A stretch of 64,000 nt of DNA, from positions 52,458-116,457 of the forward strand of contig NZ_SOAL01000020.1 in assembly GCF_004364775.1 (NCBI RefSeq), in the 5' to 3' direction. The position numbers and the translations under genes were made by a program. Under the pieces are notes generated by a model. It did not search any database. It saw nothing but the letters and a program-made list of their open reading frames with translations, and was not told the origin of the DNA. Source of the DNA: Comamonas sp. JUb58 (lineage in GTDB: Bacteria > Pseudomonadota > Gammaproteobacteria > Burkholderiales > Burkholderiaceae_C). This document shows positions 1-10,155 of this stretch, one piece after another (position 1 is the first letter of the stretch; each line of letters starts with the position of its first letter).

Positions 1-315
1 CTCGAACAGGGTGCCCGCTGGCAGGTAGCGCGCATCGGCATAGGCCTGCATATAGCGGGGGAAGTTGGCCTTGGCCAAAGCGGTCACCGGCAGGTTCAGC
101 GCCTGCATCGTGTCCAGGGATGCCAGGTCATACACCACCACGCGTTGGGGCGCCAAGGGCACCACCGTGCTGCCCTTGGCATGTTGCACGGTGATGGTTG
201 CCGGGGCTTTGGGACTTGGGGTTTGCGCAAAGGCTGCCGGGGCAGCAAACAGCGACGTGGCGAGGGCGGCAGCGGCGCTGGCGCGCCAGCAGGCCGGGGT
301 CAATGGCTGGGTCAT
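1..315 (-). CDS. Siderophore ABC transporter substrate-binding protein, N-terminal 105 residues (cut by window edge)
   Basis: The frame is open from an ATG at 315 down to base 1, so only the first 105 codons are present. The N-terminus is a signal peptide with an Ala-rich core ending near AAFAQ (about residue 31). It is followed by a segment typical of periplasmic siderophore-binding proteins of the FecB/FatB class: ITVQHAKGSTVVPLAPQRVV at about residues 42-61, then YDLASLDTMQALNLP. In that family this region opens the first lobe of the ligand-binding fold. The neighbouring TonB receptors on the same strand fit a siderophore uptake locus. The ligand cannot be told, and permease or ATPase genes would lie to the left of the window. 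Confidence 0.8.
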   Translation of the reverse strand, partial: MTQPLTPACWRASAAAALATSLFAAPAAFAQTPSPKAPATITVQHAKGSTVVPLAPQRVVVYDLASLDTMQALNLPVTALAKANFPRYMQAYADARYLPAGTLFE

Positions 316-389
316 GTCTTTCTCCAAGGGATGTGAATAAATGCGAGGGGCGCGGCGCCGCCAGCAATGCCGGGCGCCGCGCGCTGGCG

Positions 390-2435
390 TTAGAACTTCA
401 GGTTCATGCCCACCCAGTAACGGCGCCCGTCCTGCACGGTGGCGTAGTCTTCGTAGTACACGTCCTTGTCGAACAGGTTGTAGATACCGGCGAAGAAGGT
501 GGTGTTCTTGTTGTAGTGGAACGAGCCACCCACATCGAACATGGCATAGCTGCCAGCGACCCAGGTGCGGGCCGAGCGGCCGCCGGTGGGCTGGCTTTCC
601 TTGCCTCGGTAGGACAGCTTGGTCCAGCCGTTCCAGCGGTCCGACGGCTTCCAGTCCAGTGCGACATTGAGCATGTGGCGCGGCAGCTGCGACAGCGGCT
701 GGCCGGCAAACTCGCCGCTCTTTTGCTCCGACTTGGTGAAGGTGTAGCTGGAGTTCAGATCCAGGCTGCGCGCCAGCGGCATGGTCAACGTGGCCTCGAT
801 ACCGCGCGTCACCGCCTTGTCGATATTGATGTTGGTGGTGGGCGTGTTGCCGGACGAATTCAAGGGACCGCATTCCGGGCAGGCAATGCGGGTGATCTTG
901 TCGCGGAAGTCGTTGTCAAACACGGTCAAGCCCGCCGACAGGCCGGCGCCATCGTTGTAGAGCACGCCCACTTCCTTGGACAGCGATTTCTCCGGCTTCA
1001 GGTCCGGGTTGCCGTAGATATTGCCGCCCCGGCTGGCCTGGCCCCAATCGCCCAGCGTCTGGCGCAAGGATGGCGCGCGGAAGCCGGTGGAGACACCGCC
1101 CTTGACGGTCCAGCGCGGGTTCAGGTTCCACACGCCGTAGAGGCGCGGGCTCCATTGCGATCCGCCCTTGCTGTCGTCGTCAAAGCGCAGGCCGCTGGTC
1201 AGCGCAAAGTCCTCGCGCAGGCGCCATTCATCCTCGACAAACCAGGCGTACTGGGTGCGGTCGGCGGTGGTGCGGTTGCTGCCGGGCAAGGTGTTGGTCG
1301 TGGTGTCGGTCAGGTCCTGCTTGTTGTAGTACAGGCCGGTGCTGACGATGTGTGCCTCGCCCACCGGAATCACCCAGCTGCTGTTGGCCACCGTGTTCTT
1401 AATGGTCATCTCGCGCGAGATGTTGCGGGTCTTCTCATGCTGCACATAGGTATCGGACGAGGCCCAGCCCCAGCGGCCCTTGTGCTGCAACGAGTAGTTC
1501 TCACGCTCGAACTTGCGGTCGGACAGCGCGCCGGTCTCCAGCAGGGTCTTGCCGGGGGTGGAGATGAAGTGCTGCTTGGCCGATCCCAGCTCGGCAATGA
1601 TGTCGTGGTCCTTGTTGGGGGTCAGCGCAATACGGGCGTTGAGCGCCTTGGTGTCGCTGTCGTTGTAGCCCTGGTAGATGCGGTCTTCATCGCGCTTGCT
1701 GTAGTTGCCGTAGAGGCTGATGCCCAGCATCTCTTCCTTGATCGGGCCCGAGAGGTAGAAGTTGCTCTGGTAGGCATTGCCGGATTCGGAACGCTCCTGC
1801 AAGGTGGCATCGGCACGCAGCGAGCCATGCCACTGCTTGGCCACCTTGCGCGTGATGATGTTGACCACACCGCCCATCGCGTCCGATCCGTAGAGCGAGG
1901 ACATGGGCCCGCGCACCACCTCGATGCGTTCGATAGCTTCGAGCGGTGGCACCCAGCTTTGGTCGGTGCCCGTCGAGCCATTGGTCTGCGTCTCGCGCGT
2001 GCTCATGCGTTTGCCGTCCACCAGGATCAAGGTGTAGTTGGCGCCCATGCCGCGCAGGCTGATGTCGTTGGAGTTGTTGTCCGACGGGGTCATGATGACG
2101 CCCGGCACATCGCGCAGGGCATCGTGCAGGTTGCTGTAGGCGCCCTGCTCCAGCTTCTCGCGCGGAATCACGGTGATCGAGGCCGGTGCCTGGGTCACCT
2201 CCTGCTCGAAGCCGGCGGCGGTCACCACAACGGTGCCCAGCGTTTTGTCGCTGGCAGCCGGCTCTTCGGCGTCGGCCGCCTGCGCTGCTGCTGCGCCATG
2301 GACCAGCATGCCAGCAACCACGCCCGCGATGGCGCGCAGTGCATGCTGCTGGGCTGCCGATGGCAGCCGGTGGAAATCAAGACGCAGAGGCCGTGCTGAC
2401 GCGCGACCTGCTGCCAAGGAGGCAGAGGAGGACAT
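390..2435 (-). CDS. TonB-dependent outer-membrane receptor (FepA/CirA-like, probable ferric siderophore receptor)
   Basis: This 681-residue protein has the full receptor layout. A signal peptide ends around residues 50-53 (AAAAQA). A TonB-box-like TLGTVVVTA lies at 65-73 and the plug at about 80-200, with the conserved RIEVVRGPMSSLYGSDAMGG at 170-189 and VNIITRK just after. A beta-barrel follows, ending in the usual C-terminal phenylalanine (VGMNLKF). A CPEC pair sits in an extracellular-loop region. The ATG at 2435 has only a weak ribosome site. A Fur-box-like promoter lies about 200 bases upstream, so iron repression is likely. It is a paralogue of the receptor at 2831-4912, with near-identical plug motifs. 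Substrate is unknown; a catecholate-type siderophore is a guess from the FepA/CirA resemblance. Confidence 0.93.
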   Translation of the reverse strand: MSSSASLAAGRASARPLRLDFHRLPSAAQQHALRAIAGVVAGMLVHGAAAAQAADAEEPAASDKTLGTVVVTAAGFEQEVTQAPASITVIPREKLEQGAYSNLHDALRDVPGVIMTPSDNNSNDISLRGMGANYTLILVDGKRMSTRETQTNGSTGTDQSWVPPLEAIERIEVVRGPMSSLYGSDAMGGVVNIITRKVAKQWHGSLRADATLQERSESGNAYQSNFYLSGPIKEEMLGISLYGNYSKRDEDRIYQGYNDSDTKALNARIALTPNKDHDIIAELGSAKQHFISTPGKTLLETGALSDRKFERENYSLQHKGRWGWASSDTYVQHEKTRNISREMTIKNTVANSSWVIPVGEAHIVSTGLYYNKQDLTDTTTNTLPGSNRTTADRTQYAWFVEDEWRLREDFALTSGLRFDDDSKGGSQWSPRLYGVWNLNPRWTVKGGVSTGFRAPSLRQTLGDWGQASRGGNIYGNPDLKPEKSLSKEVGVLYNDGAGLSAGLTVFDNDFRDKITRIACPECGPLNSSGNTPTTNINIDKAVTRGIEATLTMPLARSLDLNSSYTFTKSEQKSGEFAGQPLSQLPRHMLNVALDWKPSDRWNGWTKLSYRGKESQPTGGRSARTWVAGSYAMFDVGGSFHYNKNTTFFAGIYNLFDKDVYYEDYATVQDGRRYWVGMNLKF

Positions 2436-2637
2436 GGAAATACTCGGTGTTCAGGTGACAACAACCCGCCTCAGGCACCCGCAGATGGTGGCCACCGGCA
2501 GGTGCTGGCGGCGGGCCAGCGATGCTTCGCTTGTTGTGCAGGTCTGCGGTCACGGCGCTTGTCAGGGCACCGTCCCGAGGAGGCATGGCTGCCGCATTCA
2601 GCGATGGGCAGCAAGGGGGAACGCGAGACGTTTATAT

Positions 2638-2678
2638 GCGAATAGTTCTCATTATAGAGATTGATGAAGAATTGTTAC
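2638..2678 (-). promoter_or_regulatory. Promoter with overlapping Fur-box-like operator for the receptor at 390-2435
   Basis: Read on the minus strand, a TATAAT -10 box (2651-2656) is preceded by GTAACA (2673-2678) at 16-base spacing. The -10 box is embedded in TATAATGAGAACTATTCGC (2638-2656), which matches the 19-base Fur consensus GATAATGATAATCATTATC at 13 positions. The same arrangement occurs before the second receptor. The gap 2436-2830 otherwise holds this long leader, the palindrome at 2682-2697, and about 80 bases after the next receptor gene's stop site with no clear terminator. Confidence 0.65.
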
Positions 2679-2681
2679 GGT

Positions 2682-2697
2682 TTGCGAAGTTTCGCAA
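2682..2697. promoter_or_regulatory. 16-bp palindrome just upstream of the receptor promoter
   Basis: TTGCGAA and TTCGCAA form a perfect 7-base inverted repeat with a 2-base spacer. It lies 4 bases upstream of the -35 hexamer of the receptor promoter. The position suits an activator site, for example an AraC-type or other dimeric regulator. No such site is seen before the second receptor, and no regulator is encoded nearby, so the role is inferred only. Confidence 0.35.
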
Positions 2698-2830
2698 CTG
2701 TAAAGTTATTTCGGGCGCAACCATGCCGCGCCACATGACTTTCGTGTGAAAGCCAGGGATGGCGCGGGTTTGCCAGCACTGGCGCCCTCCATCGGCACCA
2801 GCGCTGGGCTATGGTTTAAAAGCTACAAGC

Positions 2831-4912
2831 TTAGAAACCCACCGTCACCTTGGCCCAGTAACGGCGGCCGTCATACACCGCGTCATAGGTGGCGCTGTCC
2901 ACCCGCTTGTCGAACAGGTTGTAGATGCCGGTGCTGAAGCGCACATCCTTGCTGTAGGCGTAGTTCAGGCCCAGGTCCATGAACGTAAAGGACGGCGTGC
3001 CCTTGGCCATCGAGGTGCGGCTCAGGTAGTCCGAGCTCTTGCCGCGGAAGTTGAGGCGGCTCCAGACGCCCAGCTTGTCCGTGCCCTGCCAGTCCAGGGT
3101 GGCGTTGAGCATGTGCTTGGGCATCTTGTTGAGTGGCTGGCCGGCAAAGTTGCCGCTCTTTTGCTCCGAGCGGGTGAAGGTGTAGTTGGCCGCCAGGCGC
3201 AAAGCCTCGCTGGCCTTCCAGGTGGCGGTCGCTTCCACCCCGCGCATATTGGCTTCATCCACATTGGTGCGGTCGCTGATGAACTTGTAGGGCGTGCCCA
3301 GTACCGTGCAGTTGCCGGTGACGATGGCGCGGCCCGCGCCCTCGGTGTCTTCACAGCTGCGCACCTCGGTGATCTTGTCCTTGAAGTCGGTGTTGAACAG
3401 GGTCAGGCTGCCGGTGAAATCGCGGCGGTTGTCCCAGATCACGCCCAGCTCCTGGCTGGTGCTTTTCTCGGGCTTGAGGTTGGGATTGCCACGGATGATG
3501 GCCGGGTCGCCACCGCCGCCGGTGATTTGGCCCCAATCGGCCACCGCAGCGCGCAGGCTGGGCGATTTGAAGCCGGTCGAGATACCGCCCTTGACGCTCC
3601 ACTCGGGCGTTGCATGCCAAACGCCATAGACGCGCGGCGTCCAGTCGGTGCCGTAGTTCTGGTCATGGTTCATGCGCAGGCCGGTGGTCAGCGCAATCGC
3701 ATCGGTCACCTTCCATTCGTTCTCGGCAAACAGCGCCCACTGGTAGCGCTTGAGCATGTTGATGGGGTTGTCCACCTTCATCTGGTTGCCGTTGTCCATC
3801 AGCTTTTCATGCTTGTAGCTCAGGCCCACGGTGGTCAGGTTGCGCTCGCCGATCGGCATCACGATCTGGCTGTTGAACTCGGTGTTTTTCAGGTTCATCT
3901 CGCGGCCAGGGTTGTCGATCTCCTCGTGCTGCAGGTAGGTGGTCGAGGTGCCAAAGCCCCAGCGGCCGGTGTGCGAGATCGCAAAGTGGTTGCGAGAATA
4001 ATCCGAGAAGCTGGAAGCGCGGCTCGCGCTCTTGCCGGCCGTTGCATAGCGGTCCTGCAAGGTGCGGCCCACTTCCAGCGCCAGGTCGTGGTCCTTGTTG
4101 GGGGTCAGGGTCAGCTTGGCGGTGCCCGAGCTGCTGTCCTGCTCATTGAAGCCGCCAACAAACTTGTCCTCCAGGCGGCGCGATTTCTGGCCATAGATCT
4201 GCAAGCCCAGCACATCGCTCTTGATCGGGCCGGCCAGGTAGAAGTTGCTCTGGTAAATATCGCCGGAGGACGAGGATTCCTGCTGCGTGGTCTCGGCGCT
4301 CAAGGTGCCCGTCCACTGCTTGGCCACCTTGCGCGTGATGATGTTGACCACACCGCCCATCGCGTCCGACCCGTACAGCGAGGACATGGGGCCCCGCACC
4401 ACCTCGATGCGATCGATGGCGCTGAGCGGCGGCAACCAGCCTTGTTCAATGCCGGCGCCATCGCTGTTGGGCCGGGTCTCGCGCGAGTTCTGCGGCTTGC
4501 CGTCCACCAGAATCATCGTGTAGCTTGAGGCCATGCCCCGGATGCTGATGTCGCTGGAGCTGCCGCCGCCGGTGATGACCACGCCGGGCACATCGCGCAG
4601 CGCATCGGTCACATCGCGGTAGGCCTTTTTCTCCAGCTCCTGGCGCGGAATCACAGTGATCGAGGCCGGCGCGTCTTCCACCGCCTGCTCAAAGCCCGAG
4701 GCCGTCACCACCACGGTCGACAAGGTCTTGTCGGCCTCCGCCTCGGTCTGCGCCAGCGCAGGGCTGGTAGCCAGCATGGCAGCGGCCACCAGGGCCGTGG
4801 CGTGCCATGCATGGGGCACGGCAAGGCGCGGCATGAGGCCGGCTTGCAACAGCGAAGAAGGGTGGGCAGCACAGGCTGCAGCGAACGCTGCAGAAAGGGG
4901 GCGGGCGGTCAT
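2831..4912 (-). CDS. TonB-dependent outer-membrane receptor (second tandem paralogue)
   Basis: This 693-residue receptor is closely related to the one at 390-2435. A TonB-box-like TLSTVVVTA lies at about 63-71. The plug contains RIEVVRGPMSSLYGSDAMGG and VNIITRK, and the barrel ends WAKVTVGF. The ATG at 4912 is preceded by GGAG at 7-base spacing, which supports it. An internal ATG at 4834 would give a more classical signal peptide (MPRLAVPHAW to SPALAQ), so the true start is open. Transcription probably begins at the Fur-box promoter near 5174, leaving a leader of about 250 bases. Two receptors with similar plugs but diverged barrels suggest uptake of two related ferric siderophores. Confidence 0.93.
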   Translation of the reverse strand: MTARPLSAAFAAACAAHPSSLLQAGLMPRLAVPHAWHATALVAAAMLATSPALAQTEAEADKTLSTVVVTASGFEQAVEDAPASITVIPRQELEKKAYRDVTDALRDVPGVVITGGGSSSDISIRGMASSYTMILVDGKPQNSRETRPNSDGAGIEQGWLPPLSAIDRIEVVRGPMSSLYGSDAMGGVVNIITRKVAKQWTGTLSAETTQQESSSSGDIYQSNFYLAGPIKSDVLGLQIYGQKSRRLEDKFVGGFNEQDSSSGTAKLTLTPNKDHDLALEVGRTLQDRYATAGKSASRASSFSDYSRNHFAISHTGRWGFGTSTTYLQHEEIDNPGREMNLKNTEFNSQIVMPIGERNLTTVGLSYKHEKLMDNGNQMKVDNPINMLKRYQWALFAENEWKVTDAIALTTGLRMNHDQNYGTDWTPRVYGVWHATPEWSVKGGISTGFKSPSLRAAVADWGQITGGGGDPAIIRGNPNLKPEKSTSQELGVIWDNRRDFTGSLTLFNTDFKDKITEVRSCEDTEGAGRAIVTGNCTVLGTPYKFISDRTNVDEANMRGVEATATWKASEALRLAANYTFTRSEQKSGNFAGQPLNKMPKHMLNATLDWQGTDKLGVWSRLNFRGKSSDYLSRTSMAKGTPSFTFMDLGLNYAYSKDVRFSTGIYNLFDKRVDSATYDAVYDGRRYWAKVTVGF

Positions 4913-5160
4913 GAAAAAGCTCCAGTTCAGATCGGTGGATGGCGCATGGCTGCGCCGCCTGAACGCTCGTGACGCTCAGGCAAAGCGCAGGCCCAGGGCC
5001 GGCGTTTATTCGCGGGGTTTGGCGGTGTCAGTCACGGCGCGGCAGGCAGCAAGTGCTTGCGGCTGGGCCGTCCTGGCGTGCATGCCGGGCTGTGCGGCAT
5101 GGAGATGGCGGGGAGCCATCTGGCTTGGCAACGAAAAGGGACGATGGACTATCAACAAAT

Positions 5161-5201
5161 GCGAATGCTTCTTATTATATCTATCGATAAAGAAGTGTTG
5201 A
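5161..5201 (-). promoter_or_regulatory. Promoter with overlapping Fur-box-like operator for the receptor at 2831-4912
   Basis: On the minus strand, TATAAT (5174-5179) follows TCAACA (5196-5201) at 16-base spacing. The -10 box lies in TATAATAAGAAGCATTCGC (5161-5179), which again matches the 19-base Fur consensus at 13 positions. This duplicates the layout at 2638-2678. The remaining gap 4913-5160 is a GC-rich leader containing a possible 37-codon reading frame at 5006-5119; nothing else was recognised there. Confidence 0.65.
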
Positions 5202-5275
5202 CTAATGTGAAGGCCAGGTGAAGCAATTCAGCGTCTGAACGTTGTGCTTATGCCTAAGAGGCGGTTGAACGTGGG

Positions 5276-6601
5276 CTACACCGAACCACCGCCCAGGTGG
5301 TTCACCAACCAGCCCAGCCAGAACAGTGCAAAGCCGATCAGCCCGCCCACCAGGGTGCCGTTGATGCGGATGTACTGCAGGTCGCGGCCGATATTCCACT
5401 CGATCAGCTCGCCCAACTCGCGCGCATCCCAGCGCTTGACGGTGTCGGCAATATGGGTGCCGAAGAACTGCGAGATCTCGGGCGCCAGCTCCTTGACCCA
5501 GAGCTCCATGCGGGTGTTGAGCGAACTGCGCAGCGCCTGGTCGGCCGCCAGCGACTTGCCCAGCCACAGGCCCATGCCCCGCACATTGCGCGCCATGGCG
5601 GAATGCTCGTTGGCCAGGTCAGCCTGCAGGCTGGCGCGCAGGCTTTGCCACAGCTCTTGCACATACTGGCCCACGGCAGGGTCGTGCTGCAAATAGCGGC
5701 GCACTTCCTCGCCCTTGGCATGCCAGGCAGGGTCCTCGGCCAGGCGCTCTACCCACTCCTGCATGGTCTGGTCAAACTTGGCGCGCAGCACATGGCTGGG
5801 GTTGTCGGCAATGGCATCGAGCAGGTGCTCCAGGCTGCTGGCGATCATCGCCGAGCCCTTGTCGCTGAGCCAGCCCGTGGGCAGCATTTTTTCTTTGAGC
5901 GGGTGCTCGGTCTTGAGCCAGTGCGCAATGGTCTGCGCAATCAGGGTGCGGGTCTCGGCCTCGTGCAGCAGCTCAACCAGCTTGTCCAGCGCCTGCGCCA
6001 GCAGCACCTGGTGGCGGCCGTTGTGCGTCAGCACCGTCAGCACCTTGGACAGCGACTGCGACAGGTCGATCTGGCCCAGCAAGGTGCGCAGCGCCAGCTT
6101 GATGAAGCGCTCCACCTGCGCATCCTGCACGGTGGCCAGCGCGGCGGCCGCCAGGCGCGCCACTTGGTGGCCCAGCAGCTCGGCATTGGCCGGCGCCTTG
6201 AGCCACTGCGCCAGCTTGTCCGCCGGCTGGTGCGTGCGCACCAGCTGCACCAGCGAGTCGCCATCGAGAAAACGCTCGCGCACAAAGACGGCCAGGTTCT
6301 CGCCAATGCGGTCCTTGTTGCGCGGGATGATGGCCGTGTGCCGCGAGATCCAGGGAATCGGGATGTGCTTGAACAGCGCCGCCACCGCAAACCAGTCGGC
6401 CAGCGCGCCGACCATGCCCGCCTCGGTCATCGCCCGCAGGCAGCGCAGCGCCAGCTGCCAATGGCGCGACTGCGCAAACGGCTGGCCCAGGCACCAGCTG
6501 GCCAGCAGAAACATGCAGGCCACCGCCAGCAGCAGCAGCAAGGGGGTGAGCTTGGCGCGGCGCAGCAGACGCTGCTGCTCATCGGTCAGTAGCAAAGGCA
6601 T
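5276..6601 (-). CDS. DUF445 family membrane-associated protein (YjiN-like)
   Basis: The product of about 441 residues resembles DUF445/YjiN proteins, whose biochemical role is not established. A hydrophobic segment near the N-terminus (LTPLLLLLAVACMFLLASW) is followed by the family's GALADWFAVAALFKHIPIPW and HTAIIPRNKDRIGENLAVF motifs. A long helical region comes next, and a second membrane segment closes the protein (LVGGLIGFALFWLGWLVNHL). The frame extends to a GTG at 6625, but the ATG at 6601 gives the usual family start (MPLLLTDEQ) and is preferred. It stands alone, downstream of the receptor promoter region and on the same strand. Confidence 0.85.
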   Translation of the reverse strand: MPLLLTDEQQRLLRRAKLTPLLLLLAVACMFLLASWCLGQPFAQSRHWQLALRCLRAMTEAGMVGALADWFAVAALFKHIPIPWISRHTAIIPRNKDRIGENLAVFVRERFLDGDSLVQLVRTHQPADKLAQWLKAPANAELLGHQVARLAAAALATVQDAQVERFIKLALRTLLGQIDLSQSLSKVLTVLTHNGRHQVLLAQALDKLVELLHEAETRTLIAQTIAHWLKTEHPLKEKMLPTGWLSDKGSAMIASSLEHLLDAIADNPSHVLRAKFDQTMQEWVERLAEDPAWHAKGEEVRRYLQHDPAVGQYVQELWQSLRASLQADLANEHSAMARNVRGMGLWLGKSLAADQALRSSLNTRMELWVKELAPEISQFFGTHIADTVKRWDARELGELIEWNIGRDLQYIRINGTLVGGLIGFALFWLGWLVNHLGGGSV

Positions 6602-6740
6602 GGCGACCACTGTAGCGGCAAGCACCTGGGCTTGCCAAGTCAGCCAACTGCGCGGTTTCCCTCAAGCGCGCACAGTGCCCGCAAAGTGTGGACAATGTCG
6701 GCCTGTGCGGCCCAGGGCCGCGTTCTTTTCTGCACCAACC

Positions 6741-6992
6741 ATGACCGATACCACTGCCCGCCCCGAACTGCCCGACCACCTGTCCATCGACCCCAAGAGC
6801 CCGCACTTTGTGCGCGAGGTTTTCAACCACGACATCGGCATCCGCTTCAACGGCACCGAGCGCGTGGATGTCGAGGAATACTGCGTGAGCGAAGGCTGGG
6901 TCAAGGTGCCCGCCGGCAAGACCGTGGACCGCAAGGGCAAGCCATTGCTGATCAAGCTCAAGGGTAAGGTCGAGGCCTATTACAAGGACTGA
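6741..6992 (+). CDS. DUF3297 family small protein
   Basis: This 83-residue protein starts at ATG 6741 (MTDTTARPELPDHLSIDPKS) and carries the conserved EYCVSEGWVKVPAGKTVDRK core and a KLKGKVEAYYKD end. These are the hallmarks of the DUF3297 family, short soluble proteins of unknown function common in proteobacteria. The length matches the family, and no signal peptide or membrane segment is present. It is monocistronic, facing away from the DUF445 gene and ending before a bidirectional terminator shared with hmp. Confidence 0.85.
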   Translation: MTDTTARPELPDHLSIDPKSPHFVREVFNHDIGIRFNGTERVDVEEYCVSEGWVKVPAGKTVDRKGKPLLIKLKGKVEAYYKD

Positions 6993-7044
6993 GTTCTGGC
7001 CTGATCAGCCCCGCCGTGCTGCGCTGAAGCGGCCCGGTAAAACG

Positions 7045-7094
7045 AAAACCCGACCCAGGCTCGCCTTGCATGGCGAGCAGGGATCGGGTTTTTT
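7045..7094. terminator. Bidirectional rho-independent terminator between DUF3297 gene and hmp
   Basis: AAAACCCGA near 7045 pairs with TCGGGTTTT near 7083-7094, and an inner hairpin GCTCGCC/GGCGAGC lies between. T-runs follow the stem in both directions, so it can end transcripts of both converging genes. Confidence 0.85.
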
Positions 7095-7144
7095 GCATGC
7101 GGCGGCCGATGCCGCAAGCGCCTTAGCGCGTCAAAGGCTTGCGA

Positions 7145-8320
7145 TCAGGCCAGCGCTTCAGCAGGGCCAAAGAACTCATAGCGCACCTGGGCATCGGGCA
7201 CGCCCAGCTTGCGCAGCGAGGCCTTGACCGAACGCATAAAGGGCTTGGGGCCCAAGAAGTACACATCCGCATCGCGCGAGGCCGGCAGCCACTGGCCCAG
7301 CAGGTCCTCGGTCAGATGGCCCTGGGCAGCAACCGCCTCGCCCTCGGCCACCTCGTCATACACATAGAGCGGCTGCAGCTGGCTGTGCGCCTGGGCCAGC
7401 GCATCAATCTGCGGACGGAAGGCATGCACGGCACGGCCCCGGGCGCAGTGGATAAAGGTGATGGAGCGGTCGGTCTGCAGCGCGGCTTCGAGCATCGGCA
7501 AGGTGGGGGTGATGCCCACGCCGCCGCTGATCAGCACCAGCGGGCGCTCGCTGGCCTGCAAGGTGAAATGGCCGGCCGGTGCAAACAGCTCCAGGGTGTC
7601 GCCCACCTGCAGATCGTGCAGGTAGTTGGAGACCTTGCCACCGGGCTCGCGCTTGACGCTGATGCGGTAGCTGCGGCCATTGCTCGGGGCCGACAGCGAG
7701 TAGTTGCGGCGCTGCTCGGTGCCACCCACGATGGCGCGCAGGCCGATGTACTGGCCCGGCTGGTGGGCGATCACGGCCTTGCCGTCCACCGGCTCCAGGT
7801 AGAAGGAGCTGATCTCGGCGCTCTCTGCCACCTTCTTCACCAGCTTGAAGCTGCGCGCACCGCGCCAGCCGCCTTCTGCGTGGGCGATGTCGTCATAGGC
7901 CTTGGCCTCGGCAGCGATCAGGATGTCAGCCAGCTGGGTGTAGGCAGCGGCCCAGGCATCGATCACCGCATCGGTGGCAATCTCGGCGCCCAGCACCTCG
8001 CGGATCGCGCGCAGCAGGCAACTGCCAACAATCTGGTACTGGTCCGGCTGCACCTGCAGCGCCACATGCTTGTTGATGATCTGTGCGGGCAGGTCGCCCA
8101 GGTTCTCCAGCTTGTCGATGTGCTTGGCGTACATCAGCACGCTATGGGCCAGTGCGCGGGGCTGGGCGCCGCTTTGCTGGTGGGCCTGGTTGAACAGCGG
8201 GCGCACCTCGGGGTACTCGCCCAGCATCATTTGGTAGAAATGCGTGGTCAGCGCTTCCCCGCCGGTCTCCAGCAGAGGTACGGTGGCCTGGATGATCTGT
8301 TTTTGGCTATCGCTCAGCAT
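7145..8320 (-). CDS. hmp: Flavohaemoprotein, nitric oxide dioxygenase
   Basis: The 391-residue protein converts nitric oxide to nitrate using O2 and NAD(P)H. The globin domain (about 1-140) has the family residues Tyr29 (distal B10), Gln53 (E7) and the proximal haem ligand His85 in NKHVAL. The FAD-binding domain carries RNYSLS at 205-210. The NAD(P) domain carries GGVGITP at 266-272, and the usual C-terminal FFGP follows. Length is near that of E. coli Hmp (396). It is divergent from norR, whose product probably activates it under nitrosative stress. The intergenic region contains a GT-N7-AC site and repeated TGCATGCA motifs. Confidence 0.96.
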   Translation of the reverse strand: MLSDSQKQIIQATVPLLETGGEALTTHFYQMMLGEYPEVRPLFNQAHQQSGAQPRALAHSVLMYAKHIDKLENLGDLPAQIINKHVALQVQPDQYQIVGSCLLRAIREVLGAEIATDAVIDAWAAAYTQLADILIAAEAKAYDDIAHAEGGWRGARSFKLVKKVAESAEISSFYLEPVDGKAVIAHQPGQYIGLRAIVGGTEQRRNYSLSAPSNGRSYRISVKREPGGKVSNYLHDLQVGDTLELFAPAGHFTLQASERPLVLISGGVGITPTLPMLEAALQTDRSITFIHCARGRAVHAFRPQIDALAQAHSQLQPLYVYDEVAEGEAVAAQGHLTEDLLGQWLPASRDADVYFLGPKPFMRSVKASLRKLGVPDAQVRYEFFGPAEALA

Positions 8321-8339
8321 CTAACTCTCCTTGCATGTG

Positions 8340-8423
8340 GTTAGTCTTAACAATGCATGCAACGTGCCAACACCGTGTTTGTGGAATATCAATACCTTGC
8401 ACAATGCATGCAGTCATACTGAC
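8340..8423. promoter_or_regulatory. hmp-norR intergenic control region with NorR-type site and direct repeats
   Basis: GTCATACTGAC at 8413-8423 fits the GT-N7-AC core bound by NorR and has GTCA/TGAC arms. ACAATGCATGCA occurs twice, at 8350-8361 and 8401-8412, 51 bases apart. GTTAGTCTTAAC (8340-8351) is a palindrome with GTTA/TAAC arms. All lie between the divergent starts of hmp (8320) and norR (8438). Which factors bind is inferred from the neighbouring gene. Confidence 0.5.
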
Positions 8424-8437
8424 AACTGGTAATTGCT

Positions 8438-10069
<1,632 letters not shown>

Positions 10070-10103
10070 GCGGTGGGCGAACCCCGCGCCCTAAAAACAA
10101 AAT

Positions 10104-10135
10104 AGCCTCCGCGTCAGCAAGACGCGGAGGCTTTT
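10104..10135. terminator. Rho-independent terminator between norR and the FKBP gene
   Basis: AGCCTCCGCGTC (10104-10115) pairs perfectly with GACGCGGAGGCT (10121-10132) around a 5-base loop. A T-run follows on the plus strand, and an A-rich stretch upstream serves the converging minus-strand gene. Confidence 0.88.
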
Positions 10136-10155
10136 CAGCTTGTTGGAAGCAGGTT

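Noticed and set aside
198..2399. 733-codon open frame on the plus strand
   Set aside because: It is antisense to the TonB receptor at 390-2435, has no domain pattern and reads as low-complexity Val/Ala/Gly/Arg; high GC and codon bias explain it.
2759..4528. 589-codon open frame on the plus strand
   Set aside because: Antisense shadow of the second TonB receptor, with no recognisable motif.
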